Shown here: positions 34,038-43,595 of the stretch, in pieces
Position numbering within the stretch: position 1 is the stretch's first letter
Layout of the letters: each line of letters begins with the position of its first letter
Assembly: GCF_000383595.1 (NCBI RefSeq)
Contig: NZ_KB911581.1
Coordinates: 5,477,519-5,541,518, forward strand
Source: Streptomyces bottropensis ATCC 25435
GTDB taxonomy: Bacteria; Actinomycetota; Actinomycetes; Streptomycetales; Streptomycetaceae
Direction: 5' to 3'
DNA length: 64,000 bases
Translations under genes and position numbers: made by a program
The notes under the pieces: model-generated
The model's input: only the letters and a program-made list of their open reading frames with translations
Databases searched by the model: none
Told to the model about the DNA's origin: nothing

Positions 34038-36293
34038 CTACTCTCCGTTGTCGACGTCGGTGACGGTGCCGTCCTTGATGTACCGGGCGAGGTTGAGCTC
34101 CGGTGCGTTGAACCGCTCGCGGACCTCTTCGCCCCACAGGACGCTCTGGGTGCCTTCGTGCTTGACCAGGCCCGGGTTGATGCCGAGCTTGAAGCCGCCG
34201 GGCAGCGGCTTGCCGTCCCGGTAGGGCAGGAGGTCCAGCGGGCTGGTGCCGTCGGCCGCGTACACGACGCAGTCGGACAGGATCGCCGCCGGGTACTGCC
34301 CGGTGAACGCCGCATGCTTGACGATCTTCCGGTGCAGGTTGATCCGCGTGCGGGAGATGACCGCCGCGCGGATGTCCGGCCGCCACGTCGGCCGCTCCAG
34401 GGCCCGCCACCGCTCGCCCGGCCGCCAGCCCTCACCGCGCGGACGCTCGCGCAGCTTGCCCAGGCCGCCCTTCACCGTCGCCTTGACCGCCGAGACGACG
34501 ATCGCCAGCTCCGGGTCACGCTCCTTGTAGCCATCCATGGCCGCGAGGAAGTCGGCCGGCGACAGGTCGGCGTCGACGCCGAGGTCGGCCATGGTGGCGA
34601 GGAAGGCGTCGCGCAGCCGCTGGTACCAGCCGTCCAGGTAGCGGCCGTTCTCGTAGCGGACGTACGCCTCGATGGGCGCGACGTCGTAGCCGAGCTCCAC
34701 CGCGTACGCCACGGTCGGCGTCGCGTACCAGGCCGGGCCCTCGGGGCGCTCGCCCTTCGGCGTGAACGGGCTGGGCAGCAGACTGGCGTCCAGGTCCGCC
34801 CACTTGTCCTTGCCGACCTTCACCCGCGACAGGTCCACATGGCTGAGGTCGACCAGCCACGAGCCGGGCAGCTTCGCATCGAACACCGGCGCCTTCACGT
34901 GCGTCGGCGCACCGAGACCGACGACCAGGCCGTTGGCGCCGGCGGCGAAGGCCATGTTCACGTCGATGCCCACCAGGTGCCGCAGCATGCACTCGGCATC
35001 CGTCATCGGCCGCGCCCAGTCGTACGCCTCCTCGAACAGCTTCTCCGCCGGGCCGCGCACGTGGAAACGCGGTAGGTCGGCTAGGAGCGGGTGCCCGTCC
35101 GGGGCCTCGCACGGCGCGCAGTCCACCGCGTCCTTGCCCAGCGAGCCGGGGTTGTGTTCGGAGTGCCGCTTGCCGTCGGCGTCCGGCTCGGAGGCGCGGG
35201 TCGGCGGGTGCAGGGCGGTCATCAGCTCCAGGCCGGTCACCGCGGTCGATCCGCGCGGCGTCATCACCCGGGACGCGTACACGCCCAGCACGCGGGCGAG
35301 TTCCGCCGGCGGGAGCTGCCCGGCCTCGCCCCAGTGCCGGGTGTCCAGCGCGTTCCATGACGGGATGCACAGCTGTACGCAGGCCCGCTCCGAGCCGGTG
35401 GCGGGACGGTAGATCCGCGCCCACGGCCCGAACCCGCGCTTGGTCAGCTTCCATTCCGCGCGTACCAGCTGCTTGATGACCTTGTGGCCCTCCGGGATGC
35501 GTCCGGCGAGCCGCTCTTCGTCGGTGAGGGCGACGGGCAGGCCGTAGCGCTCCAGCGCGGACTGGGTGAGCACGAGCAGCGGGTCAGCGTCCTTGCCCGG
35601 CCCGGACAGCTTCGGCTGACCGAGCTTGGCCTCCTTCAGGGTCCAGTCGACCAGGGACGGGATGGACTTGGCGGGCACGTCCAGGACCAGGCCGCCGACG
35701 CAGTACGCGAGGACTTGGCCGTCGGCGTCGACGTCGACGACCGCGAGCGGACCGTTGGCGAAGCGCGGATCCGTGCCACCGGCCGGGGTGTTTGCCGGGG
35801 CCGCCTTCCGCGCGGCCGGGCGCCGCGACGTCGACGACGGCCTGGCGGCGGGCGCCGGACGCGACGCGGCAGCCGGAGCTGCGGCGCTGGCGGTGGGGCG
35901 GGGCTGGGTCTTCTCTTCGGTCGTCATGACCGCAGCCTCGGGCGCCTGGCCTGTCGATACAGGGCCCGCCGGAGCCGGGGCGGGCATGCCGGTGAACGTC
36001 TCGGGCACCTCAGGCGCTGGGGCTGCCCCAGCATCTGGGGCGGGGAAGCGCGCGGCAAGGTTCTCGAGCAGTCGGGCGTAGGCGGCGCGCTGCGGCGGTC
36101 GCGGCTCAGTTTTGCCGGATTCCCAGTTCCCCACCGCTTCCCGGCGGGTCTCCAGGGCGGTTGCGATCTGCGTCTGGGTCAGCCCGGCTGCCTCGCGCAG
36201 CCGTTTGCGCTCAGCGTGCGGCGGCAGGTCGTCCTGGGCGACCTGCTCCAGCAGCGCATCGACAGCGCTGAACAGCTCGTTCTCAGTTGGCAC
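34038..36293 (-). CDS. tap: Telomere-associated protein Tap
   Basis: 751 residues from GTG 36293, chosen for GGAGG six bases upstream. The N-terminus has an XRE-type helix-turn-helix ('RKRLREAAGLTQTQIATALE', 'RREAVGNWESGK'), then an Ala/Pro-rich linker (about 75-165), then the large conserved Tap body ('AVVDVDADGQVLAYCVGG', 'MLRHLVGIDVNMAFAAGANG', 'YATPTVAYAVELGYDVAP'). Tap binds the 3' single-stranded telomere overhang and recruits Tpg for end replication. Palindromic half-sites upstream (36321-36360) may be its operator. Intact; it implies a linear replicon. Confidence 0.93.
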   Translation of the reverse strand: MPTENELFSAVDALLEQVAQDDLPPHAERKRLREAAGLTQTQIATALETRREAVGNWESGKTEPRPPQRAAYARLLENLAARFPAPDAGAAPAPEVPETFTGMPAPAPAGPVSTGQAPEAAVMTTEEKTQPRPTASAAAPAAASRPAPAARPSSTSRRPAARKAAPANTPAGGTDPRFANGPLAVVDVDADGQVLAYCVGGLVLDVPAKSIPSLVDWTLKEAKLGQPKLSGPGKDADPLLVLTQSALERYGLPVALTDEERLAGRIPEGHKVIKQLVRAEWKLTKRGFGPWARIYRPATGSERACVQLCIPSWNALDTRHWGEAGQLPPAELARVLGVYASRVMTPRGSTAVTGLELMTALHPPTRASEPDADGKRHSEHNPGSLGKDAVDCAPCEAPDGHPLLADLPRFHVRGPAEKLFEEAYDWARPMTDAECMLRHLVGIDVNMAFAAGANGLVVGLGAPTHVKAPVFDAKLPGSWLVDLSHVDLSRVKVGKDKWADLDASLLPSPFTPKGERPEGPAWYATPTVAYAVELGYDVAPIEAYVRYENGRYLDGWYQRLRDAFLATMADLGVDADLSPADFLAAMDGYKERDPELAIVVSAVKATVKGGLGKLRERPRGEGWRPGERWRALERPTWRPDIRAAVISRTRINLHRKIVKHAAFTGQYPAAILSDCVVYAADGTSPLDLLPYRDGKPLPGGFKLGINPGLVKHEGTQSVLWGEEVRERFNAPELNLARYIKDGTVTDVDNGE

Positions 36294-36317
36294 AGTGCAC
36301 CTCCACAAGCCACTCTA

Positions 36318-36363
36318 CATCAATCACGCATTGGATCGCTCATTGATTCGCGCTTCAATCGCG
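36318..36363 (-). promoter_or_regulatory. Candidate operator/promoter of tap-tpg
   Basis: Just upstream of tap, in an AT-richer patch, lie two dyads: CAAT-N5-ATTG (36321-36333) and GATT-N8-AATC (36345-36360), with ATTGATTCGCG-like half-sites repeated. Because Tap has an N-terminal helix-turn-helix, self-repression is plausible. No experiment or motif database supports it here. Confidence 0.4.
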
Positions 36364-36423
36364 CATGATGCTAGGTGGATCGCGCCCGCTCAGACTCGGG
36401 GCGGGAAGAACAGAGAGGCGTAG

Positions 36424-37340
36424 TGGCAGGAGGAGACGGGGTCTCGGTCATGCTCTCCGAGCAGGAAAGCGTCGACGCGCTGCACGGGTGACCCTCCCAG
36501 CCGCGACGCGAAGCGCCGTCTCACAGCCGCGGCCTGTGGTGGCCGTCATCGCCGGGAAGACGCAATCGCTGACCTTGTGCAGGCAGTCCCTGACCGTCGC
36601 GGCGGCGCCGTGCGGGTCGGCCGGGACCTGTGCAAGCCGGTCCACCGCCGCTACCCGGGCCTCCTGGCCGACGATGTCCGCACGGCCGGAGCCCTGGTCC
36701 GCCCCGACACCGCCGCTGGCAGACCGCCGTCGAAGCCCACGTCCGCGCCCGGCGCTTGACGTCGTGGTGGAGTCCGCGCTCGCCGACTCCGACAACTTTC
36801 GCGCCTCCTCCCTCGCCTACCGGCCCGCCGGCCACCGGATCGAGGTGGTGACAGTGGCCACCGCCGAAGCCCTGAGCCAGCTCGGGATCGTGGACCGCTT
36901 CCTCACCGAAACCGCCAACGGCCAAGGCCGGTACGTATCGTGGGAGAACCACGACTCGTGCGCGAAGAATCTGCTCGCCACACTGGCTGTCATCGAGACC
37001 GAACAGCTCGCCGACCGCGTCACCGTCGTACGGCGCGACGGCACCGTGCTGTACGCCAACGGGTTCACCCCCGAGGGCAGTTGGCGGCGCCGTCCGGCTG
37101 CGGACCGGGCTGTACGGCTGGAGCGGGCCCGGCCGTGGACCGCACCCGAGACGGCCGTCTTCCGCCGCGCTCTCGCCCGTACCGACCGGCGCGTACACAC
37201 CGAACTGACCGCTGAGGACCGGCCACCCGCGTGTCCGTGTCGAGGGTGGTGGCCGTGCGGTGGTCTCGCAGGCGGGAGGCGTCCTGCTAGCGGAGACGGA
37301 GACGGCCCGCAAGACCGGGCTGGACCAGGCGATCATGGGC
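36424..37340 (+). pseudogene. Zeta toxin family kinase, inactivated
   Basis: Fragments of one zeta-type protein appear in order over different frames. 'QPRPVVAVIAGKT' is a P-loop that has lost the residues between AG and GKT. Next come 'GGAVRVGRDLCKPVHRRYPG' and 'LLADDVRTAGALVRPDTAA' in one frame. A long correct stretch follows from 'LDVVVESALADSDNFRASS' to 'YVSWENHDSCAKNLLATLAV'. Zeta toxins phosphorylate UDP-N-acetyl sugars and block wall synthesis. The damaged P-loop and at least two frameshifts make it inactive. No epsilon antitoxin is nearby. Confidence 0.7.
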
Positions 37341-40300
37341 GGGGAGGGGATCCAGGGCAGGGGGAGGGTCTCGGTTGGCCCGGGGCGTATCTGCGCCACT
37401 CCGCGTCGGTCGGCCCGCCGAACCGGGCGCACAGTTCCGCCGATGCCACCCGTGGCACGGGTACGAACCAGACACGTGCTTCGGCTTCGATGTCGGCGGT
37501 GGCGAGGAAGGTCCCGTCGCGGCTGAATGACATAACGCCGGACAGCTCCTGAGCACCTCTCAGCTCCTCACCGAGCTGCCGTCCGGCCTCCGGGTCCCAG
37601 AACCGCACGGTGCCGCTCCGGTCAGTGACGGCGAGGACCTCGCCGTCACGGTCGAAACTGAGCGCGGTTGCCTCGATGGACCCGTCGGCGCGAAGCAACG
37701 TGAATCCCTTCAAGGTGCGTGCGTTCCAGACCTCCACGGACTCGTCGGAGCCTCCGCCCAGAGCGAGCCGGGTGCCATCGGGGCTGAACGCCAGCGCGTC
37801 GACGGAGTATCGGCCACGTGGGGCGAGCTTCCCGCGGTTGCGTCCCGAGGCGGTGTCCCACAGACGGACGGCTCCGTCCGCGCCGCCGGTGGCGAAGCGG
37901 CGGCCGTCGGGGGCGAAGGCGACCGCGTGCACGAACATCCCGTGTCCGGTGGGGATCGCGCGGACCAGCCGGCCGGTCGTGGTGTCCCAGACGCGGACGG
38001 TCGCGCCGGATCCGGCGCTGACCAGGCGGGTGCCGTCGCGGCTGATCGCCAGGGCGGCCACGTACTCCCCTTGACCGATGAGCGGGTTGGTGACCTCCTT
38101 GCCCGTGTAGGGGTTCCACAGCCGCACCGCGTCGCCGTCGCCGGCGGTGGCGACGATCCGCGCCTTCGGATCGGCCGCGACCGTGAGCACGTCCTGGGTG
38201 TGCCCGCCGACGGGCAGACCGAGCGCGCGGCCGCTCTCAGGCTGACGCAGCTGTACCGAGCCGTCGGCGGTGCGGGTCGCCACGAGCGTGGACACCGGGG
38301 CCATCGCCACCGACATCACCCCCTCGCCCGAACGGGGCGTCGGCATGGTGGCCGGCAGCCCGGTGGACGGCTGCCACAGCCGTACGGTGCCGTCGGCGCC
38401 GGCGCTGGCCAGGACCTGGCCGTCGGGGCTGAACGCGGCGGACCACACCAGCGCACCGTGGCCGGTCATCGGCGACCCCGCCGGCTTCTGCGTGCGCGAG
38501 TCCCAGACACGTACTGTCCCGTCCTGCCCCGCCGAAGCCAGCGCCTTGCCGTTGGGGCCGAATGTCACCGACAGCACCGCTCCGGTGTGCCCGGACATGG
38601 GCTCCCCGACCGTGCGGCCCGTCACCGGGTCCCACAGGCGGATCGTCCCATTGCCGTGCGCGGTCGCCAGCATGCCGCCGTCGGGCCGGAACGCGACACC
38701 GCGTACCGAGCCGCCGAGCTTCTCCTTGAGCGGGGCGCCTTTCTGCCGGCCGGTTGTGACGTCCCACAGCCGCGCAGTGCCGTCCCGGCCGCCTGACCCC
38801 AGCAGCATGCCGTCGGGGCTGAACGTCACGCTGTCGACCTGTTCGGTGTGCCCTGTCAGTGGGGCCCCCAATGCGACCCCGGCCGCCGGGTCCCACAGCC
38901 GTACAGTGCCGTCCCAGCTCGCGGACGCCAGCCGCTTTCCGTCGGGGCTGAACGCCAGTCCGCCGACATGGTTCGTGTGCCCGGTCAGTGGACCGCCGAG
39001 CGGCGCCCCGGTGCGTACGTCCCAGAGCCGGATGGTGCCGTCCTCGTCGGCGGAGGCGAGCATCTTCCCGTCGGGACGGAAGGCGACGGCGATCCCTTTC
39101 CGCGAGCGGGCGGCGGCTCGTCGGATGTGCCCGGGCCGGCCGGTGGCCGCGTTCCACAGTCGTACTGTCCCGTCGTGTCCGGTGGTGGCGACGCGGGCGC
39201 CGTCGGGGCTGAACGCCACCGAGGTGACCGCCCCCGAGTGGCCGACGAGGACCGACTGCTGCTGGGTCAGCAACGTGGTCATGGCGAGGCCCGCCTCGGC
39301 GGTGGGCGACGTCGACCAGGCCGCGACGGCCAGACGGCGGGCCGTCACCGGCCGTTTCTCCGCCATGGCCCGTGCCTGGGCGGCGAGTTGGCGGGACAGG
39401 CTGACCGCGCGCTGTTGCCTGGCCTCGGCCGCGGAGTTGAGGGCAACCCCCGCCAAGGCCGCCGCGGTGAGCGTCAGTATGACCAGGCCGACGGTGAAGG
39501 CACGGCGGGCCAGCACCTCGAGCCGGGCGGCACGCCTGCTCGCATCCAGGAACTCGGCCGTGGCGCGCGGGAGTCGGCGCCCCGCTGAAAGGGCGAGCCC
39601 TTCGTCCAGGTCGGTGCCGTGGATCAGGTCGGCCTTGTCGCGCCGCTTCTCCCAGAGCCGTCGCTGGTCCGCGGCCCGTTCGAGCCACTCGGAGAAGCGG
39701 CGGTCGCCCTCCACCCAGTCGCGCAGGACGCCCCAGTCCCGGACCAACGCGTCATGGACCAGCTCGGCGACGGGTTCCTCGTGCGCGGCGACGTTGCGGG
39801 TCACGATCAGCCGACGCCGGACGAGGACGGCCAGCACATGGTCCACGAGGCCGGTGGCGGTGACGTCCACGTCCGGCCCGGTGGCAACGCTGTCCTGGTC
39901 CCGCCCGGTGGCGGTCTCGTCCACGAGTCCGGCGGCGTCCGCGGCTGCCCGCCTGCCGGGTGGGCCGGCCGGGGCGGCCAGCTCGCGCAGCACCGACAGC
40001 GGCACCTGCCGGCGCAGGGCGGGAATGTGCCGCACGGGGTCAGGCGGCCTGACCAGCGCGGTGAGGACCCGCCGGGCGATACGGCGTCCCTCGTCCGTGT
40101 CGCGCAGCGACCGCATGGCTCCGTCGTACCAGGAGGTAATGCTGCCGGTGATCCCGCCGATCGCCTCGTACCCGGCGTGCGTCAGCACGCCGTCAGTCGC
40201 ACGCTCCCAGAGTTCGCTCATCGCAACCTCGACCAGTGGCAGCACGGTTGTCGGGGTCTGTTGCCGCAAGCCGCCCAGTTGATCGATCCGCTGGACGTCG

Positions 40301-41703
40301 GCGATGATCCGCTCAGGCAGACCGGCCTGGCAACGGGCGCCCACATCTCGGGCCGGCTGGACGATGATGTCGTGCAGGTCCTCGACGCCCAGGGTGGCGG
40401 GAAGGTTGACGAGTCCGGGCATGAAGGCTCGCAGCAGTTCCGGTGCTTCGGCTGCCAGCCGGGGGTAGAAGTCGTCGCGCATGACGAGCAGCACGGTGAG
40501 CCCGGGCGTCCCAACGGCCGAGGTGAGCCGGTCGAGGCCCTCGCGCAGCTCGGAGCCGGAGGTTGTCGCGGCGGATGGCGCTGTCAGGGAGGCTTCGGGG
40601 TACGGGAGCCCTACCGCACGAGGGGACTCCCCGGTCGGCGTGACTCCCCCGACCGGAGCAGTCCCATGGGATTCACGCGCCTCCTCGGAGTGGCTGAGCT
40701 CCTCGGGCTGGAAAATCTCTTCGAACTGATCCACGACGAGCACCCGGTGCGGTGCACCGCCCGTACCCGCCCGGCCCGGGGCATCCGGACTGCCGAAAGA
40801 GACCGGGCCGCCGAGGTGGTCGAGGCCGTCGAGGGTGTCCAGCAGGGCCCGGCCCGGCCGAACGGTGACGACCTCCCAGCGGTCGCTGCCGGGCAGGCGG
40901 CAGGCGGCCAACGCGGGTACCAGCCCTGCCTGGACCAGCGACGACTTGCCGGCTCCGGACGGACCGAGCAAAAGGAGCGCATCCGGGACCGCGGCCATGC
41001 GATCGAGGATCATCCGCACCGCCCCGGCCCGCCCGTGGAACCAGCCAGCGTGCTCGGCACCGAACGCCTGCAGCCCGCGGTACGGGCACACTGCCCGGAC
41101 GGCCAGGTCGGGCCAGAGCTGACGCAGCCGCCCAGCGGGGGTGGCGTACGCGATCCCGGTGCCCCGCTGGTGCGGGTCCGGGCGGGTGATGCGGGTGACC
41201 ATGCCGATCACCGCTTCGACGGTGTCGTCCCACACGGGCCCGCCGCTGAACCCCTGGGTGAGGTCGTTGGCGCAGGCCACCTGCAGCAGAGCCTCGGACC
41301 CGGAGTGGGGCGAGAGAATCTCACCGGCGTGGCCCTCACCATAGTGGCCGCCGGGAACCGCCTGGCCAGGGAATCCGAAGGACCGCACCCGGTGGCCGCG
41401 GCACCCGTCCGCGCGGGCCAGCGGCAGCGGGGAGGTTCCCGGCGGCGGGGCGCTTAGACGGACGATCGCAACGTCCTCCGCGGCAGGTTCGTTCCGTCCC
41501 CGGTGGACAACGGTCCCGTACGCCTCGGGCGCGCCCCGCGCCTGCGGGAAGTCCAGCCACAGCACGCCCTGTTCGCCCGTCCCGGCACCCGCGACGACGT
41601 GTGCGCAGGTCACCAGGAGGTCGTCGGCCACAAGGAACCCGGCTCCCGCAACGGCGCCGTCCGGGCCGATCACTCGCGCGACGGAAGCGGCCCAGTTCAC
41701 CAT
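37333..41703 (-). CDS. Trypsin-like protease / STAND NTPase / WD40 fusion
   Basis: 1456 residues. The N-terminal serine protease has its triad in 'LLVTCAHVVAG' (His), 'EDVAIVRLSAPP' (Asp) and 'LTQGFSGGPVWDD' (Ser). The NTPase follows: P-loop 'LLGPSGAGKSSLVQAG' near 246 and Walker B 'VLVVDQFEEIF' near 321, as in the nSTAND1 group. A hydrophobic segment near 734 ('VGLVILTLTAAALAGVAL') may anchor it in the membrane. From about 815 to the end there are some 14 WD40 repeats ('VAFSPDGARVATTGHDGTV'). In the accepted model the WD40 propeller senses, the NTPase oligomerises and the protease acts as effector. Its small partner follows upstream at 41738. Confidence 0.88.
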   Translation of the reverse strand: MVNWAASVARVIGPDGAVAGAGFLVADDLLVTCAHVVAGAGTGEQGVLWLDFPQARGAPEAYGTVVHRGRNEPAAEDVAIVRLSAPPPGTSPLPLARADGCRGHRVRSFGFPGQAVPGGHYGEGHAGEILSPHSGSEALLQVACANDLTQGFSGGPVWDDTVEAVIGMVTRITRPDPHQRGTGIAYATPAGRLRQLWPDLAVRAVCPYRGLQAFGAEHAGWFHGRAGAVRMILDRMAAVPDALLLLGPSGAGKSSLVQAGLVPALAACRLPGSDRWEVVTVRPGRALLDTLDGLDHLGGPVSFGSPDAPGRAGTGGAPHRVLVVDQFEEIFQPEELSHSEEARESHGTAPVGGVTPTGESPRAVGLPYPEASLTAPSAATTSGSELREGLDRLTSAVGTPGLTVLLVMRDDFYPRLAAEAPELLRAFMPGLVNLPATLGVEDLHDIIVQPARDVGARCQAGLPERIIADVQRIDQLGGLRQQTPTTVLPLVEVAMSELWERATDGVLTHAGYEAIGGITGSITSWYDGAMRSLRDTDEGRRIARRVLTALVRPPDPVRHIPALRRQVPLSVLRELAAPAGPPGRRAAADAAGLVDETATGRDQDSVATGPDVDVTATGLVDHVLAVLVRRRLIVTRNVAAHEEPVAELVHDALVRDWGVLRDWVEGDRRFSEWLERAADQRRLWEKRRDKADLIHGTDLDEGLALSAGRRLPRATAEFLDASRRAARLEVLARRAFTVGLVILTLTAAALAGVALNSAAEARQQRAVSLSRQLAAQARAMAEKRPVTARRLAVAAWSTSPTAEAGLAMTTLLTQQQSVLVGHSGAVTSVAFSPDGARVATTGHDGTVRLWNAATGRPGHIRRAAARSRKGIAVAFRPDGKMLASADEDGTIRLWDVRTGAPLGGPLTGHTNHVGGLAFSPDGKRLASASWDGTVRLWDPAAGVALGAPLTGHTEQVDSVTFSPDGMLLGSGGRDGTARLWDVTTGRQKGAPLKEKLGGSVRGVAFRPDGGMLATAHGNGTIRLWDPVTGRTVGEPMSGHTGAVLSVTFGPNGKALASAGQDGTVRVWDSRTQKPAGSPMTGHGALVWSAAFSPDGQVLASAGADGTVRLWQPSTGLPATMPTPRSGEGVMSVAMAPVSTLVATRTADGSVQLRQPESGRALGLPVGGHTQDVLTVAADPKARIVATAGDGDAVRLWNPYTGKEVTNPLIGQGEYVAALAISRDGTRLVSAGSGATVRVWDTTTGRLVRAIPTGHGMFVHAVAFAPDGRRFATGGADGAVRLWDTASGRNRGKLAPRGRYSVDALAFSPDGTRLALGGGSDESVEVWNARTLKGFTLLRADGSIEATALSFDRDGEVLAVTDRSGTVRFWDPEAGRQLGEELRGAQELSGVMSFSRDGTFLATADIEAEARVWFVPVPRVASAELCARFGGPTDAEWRRYAPGQPRPSPCPGSPPRP

Positions 41704-41737
41704 CTGCCTTTGTTCCGGGTGGAGTTGTGGCGGGTTC

Positions 41738-42082
41738 TCATGTCGGGGTCGGCGGCATGTCTGGGGCGCCGCCCTCAGGCCGCGTCCATACCATTCGCAC
41801 TTTCACGTGCGTGCCGACTGTGCTCCGGGTGATCACCGCGCCGGCCTCTGCGGCGAGATCGATCCCGAACTCCACTTCGAACTCTGAAGGGCCGGCCGCG
41901 CTCAGCCGGTCCATAAGGACCCGGGCGGTCTGGGTTACCGGCTCGATGATCTCGCCCAGCCTTCTGGGCACGTTATGGACCGCATCACCGATACGGCCCG
42001 CCATGACGGGACCGCCACCGTCCGCATGCGGACTCTCGACGAGAATGGCGCCCCCGCCGTCGAGCGGTATACGGGTCAGCAC
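41738..42082 (-). CDS. Trypsin-co-occurring domain (Trypco1, CU044_2847-type) protein
   Basis: 114 residues, GTG start with AGGAGG seven bases upstream. Pattern: 'RIPLDGGGAILVE', then a helical middle ('RLGEIIEPVTQTARVLMDRL') and the conserved 'PSEFEVEFGIDLAAEAGAVI' + 'TRSTVG' ending. This small family is found next to trypsin-STAND genes and is thought to be processed or recognised by them. It lies 34 bases before the protease-STAND start on the same strand, so it is co-transcribed. Confidence 0.82.
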   Translation of the reverse strand: MLTRIPLDGGGAILVESPHADGGGPVMAGRIGDAVHNVPRRLGEIIEPVTQTARVLMDRLSAAGPSEFEVEFGIDLAAEAGAVITRSTVGTHVKVRMVWTRPEGGAPDMPPTPT

Positions 42083-42155
42083 AGAAATACCTCCTCATTC
42101 ATTGAACGGGTCATATCAAAGGGCGGCAGACTTCGGCGTATCGGGACTCTCGAAC

Positions 42156-42785
42156 TCACCCCCTCAGCACGTACCACGGCTTGGGGAAGAACGCCCAATG
42201 CCCGTTCACGTACACCAGTCCGTTGTAAGCCATCCCACGCTCGTCGCCGGGCTTCGTGTAATCCCAGGTGTACACCGTCAGTCCGGCCTTGAAGCGGTCT
42301 TTTACCTGCGCGTATCCACCGGGGAAATTAGCTCGCACCACAGGCGTCCAGGCCCGGATATCGTCGGTGGTCGCCTTCCACATCCGCATTTCAGTCTGCC
42401 CGTATTTTGCCCAAGGCCTCGGTGGCTGGGGCGAATTCCCCCAGAGTGAGCCTTCGTAGAAAGCCTCGGCCTGGCGGGCGAAGTCCGGCTGGAACAGCGC
42501 ATGATAGTCCGCGGCGGCTGGCCGGAGCGACCGCACCAACCCGGTCCCGCCACTCTCCCCCAACTCCTCCATCAGGGCCCGCGCACCTTTTTCATCGCCC
42601 GGATAAGGGTCCTGCACACGGGAAGAGGAACGGGAAGCGGAGGGGCGGTCTTTCCCTGAGGTCTCGGCGTCACCGTCCTTGCCAGCGGCAGAGCAGGACA
42701 CCAGAAGGGCGATCCCGAATACCGATCCGACGGACAGGCGCCACCGCCGCCATGACGAGGAACTTCGCATGCTTGCGCTTCTCAT
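42156..42785 (-). CDS. Predicted lipoprotein of unknown function
   Basis: 209 residues from ATG 42785; ATG 42770 is an alternative. The signal peptide has an Arg-rich start ('SSSSWRRWRLSVGSVFGIAL') and a lipobox 'LLVSC', followed by a Ser/Lys/Asp-rich linker. The mature domain ('PAAADYHALFQPDFARQAEA', 'YTWDYTKPGDERGMAYNGLV') ends 'GHWAFFPKPWYVLRG'. No family recognised. It lies on the same strand as the Trypco1 operon, 74 bases upstream of it. Confidence 0.65.
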   Translation of the reverse strand: MRSASMRSSSSWRRWRLSVGSVFGIALLVSCSAAGKDGDAETSGKDRPSASRSSSRVQDPYPGDEKGARALMEELGESGGTGLVRSLRPAAADYHALFQPDFARQAEAFYEGSLWGNSPQPPRPWAKYGQTEMRMWKATTDDIRAWTPVVRANFPGGYAQVKDRFKAGLTVYTWDYTKPGDERGMAYNGLVYVNGHWAFFPKPWYVLRG

Positions 42786-43013
42786 TTTTCTCGACCTGTC
42801 CAACCATTTTCACTTCACCCCGAAAAACACCGGAACGAGCACCCAGAGTGCCACAGAGAGTGGAGTCCGCACAGCAATTACGCGAATTCCGCTTCCCCGC
42901 TGACTCATCGCCATACTGTCCGGCTCCCGGCGGTACGGCCCCTGGACGGGCATAGCCCTCATGCAGGGACCGCAAGGCCCAGATACATTACGGACACCGA
43001 AAGCCAGCGGGCC

Positions 43014-43529
43014 TCAATTGTGGTAGCGGATGTAGCCGTCGCCGTCGGGGTCGGATCCGCTCTTGGTGTAGGAGTGCACGTCTGCGCGGCTGCCGGAGGG
43101 CTTGTACAGGTAGATGGTGTCGCGGTCGTTGTTCCACAGGAAGTTGCAGTTGTCGCGGTAGACCACGTTGTACTTGTCGGAGTCGCTGCCGTGGCCGCCG
43201 CGCAGCTTCACGTAGTCGCCGGGCTCGAGGTAGTGGTTGGCGGGGAAGGCGAAGCGGTTGCCGGTGGCGTCCTTGACGACGTAGCCCTTGAGGTTGACGG
43301 TCGCCGTGGAGGAGTAGTTCTTGACCGTCAGGTACTCGGCGTCGGTGTTGCCGGTGGAGCAGCTGTTGGAGTCCCGGCCGGGTGCGTCGTACTGCACCCC
43401 GCGGACCTTGAGCGCCGAGCTGTACTCAGCGGCCTGAGCCGACACGGCTGGTGCCAGGGCGGCGAGAGTGCCCGCGGTGACGGCTGCGGCCAGGATGGAA
43501 CGCTTACGCAAGATGATGGTCCTCCACAT
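43014..43529 (-). CDS. Secreted lamin-tail (LTD) domain protein
   Basis: 171 residues as read from ATG 43529. A GGAGG lies inside the first codons, so a start a few codons later is possible. Sec signal: 'LRKRSILAAAVTAGTLAALA' with cleavage near 'VSAQA'. The mature part is a lamin-tail Ig-like domain: 'VRGVQYDAPGRDSNS', 'NTDAEYLTVKNYSSTATVNL', 'GYVVKDATGNRFAFP', 'LEPGDYVKLRGGHG', 'RDTIYLYKPSGSRADVHSY'. Streptomyces secretes many such stand-alone domains; role unknown. Confidence 0.8.
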   Translation of the reverse strand: MWRTIILRKRSILAAAVTAGTLAALAPAVSAQAAEYSSALKVRGVQYDAPGRDSNSCSTGNTDAEYLTVKNYSSTATVNLKGYVVKDATGNRFAFPANHYLEPGDYVKLRGGHGSDSDKYNVVYRDNCNFLWNNDRDTIYLYKPSGSRADVHSYTKSGSDPDGDGYIRYHN

Positions 43530-43595
43530 GGAACGAACGGTGCTGCATGTGGAGGACTGCTGAGCGACTGCGGCAGTTGCACACCAGCGGAGCTG

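Noticed and set aside
33423..35075. A 550-codon plus-strand frame
   Set aside because: Antisense to tap and tpg, both firmly identified.
36365..37552. A single 395-codon gene
   Set aside because: Its middle matches zeta toxin, but both ends are out-of-frame shadow sequence, and other zeta pieces lie in the neighbouring frames.
38270..41457. Two plus-strand frames of over 600 codons
   Set aside because: Antisense to the trypsin-STAND-WD40 gene; no motifs.
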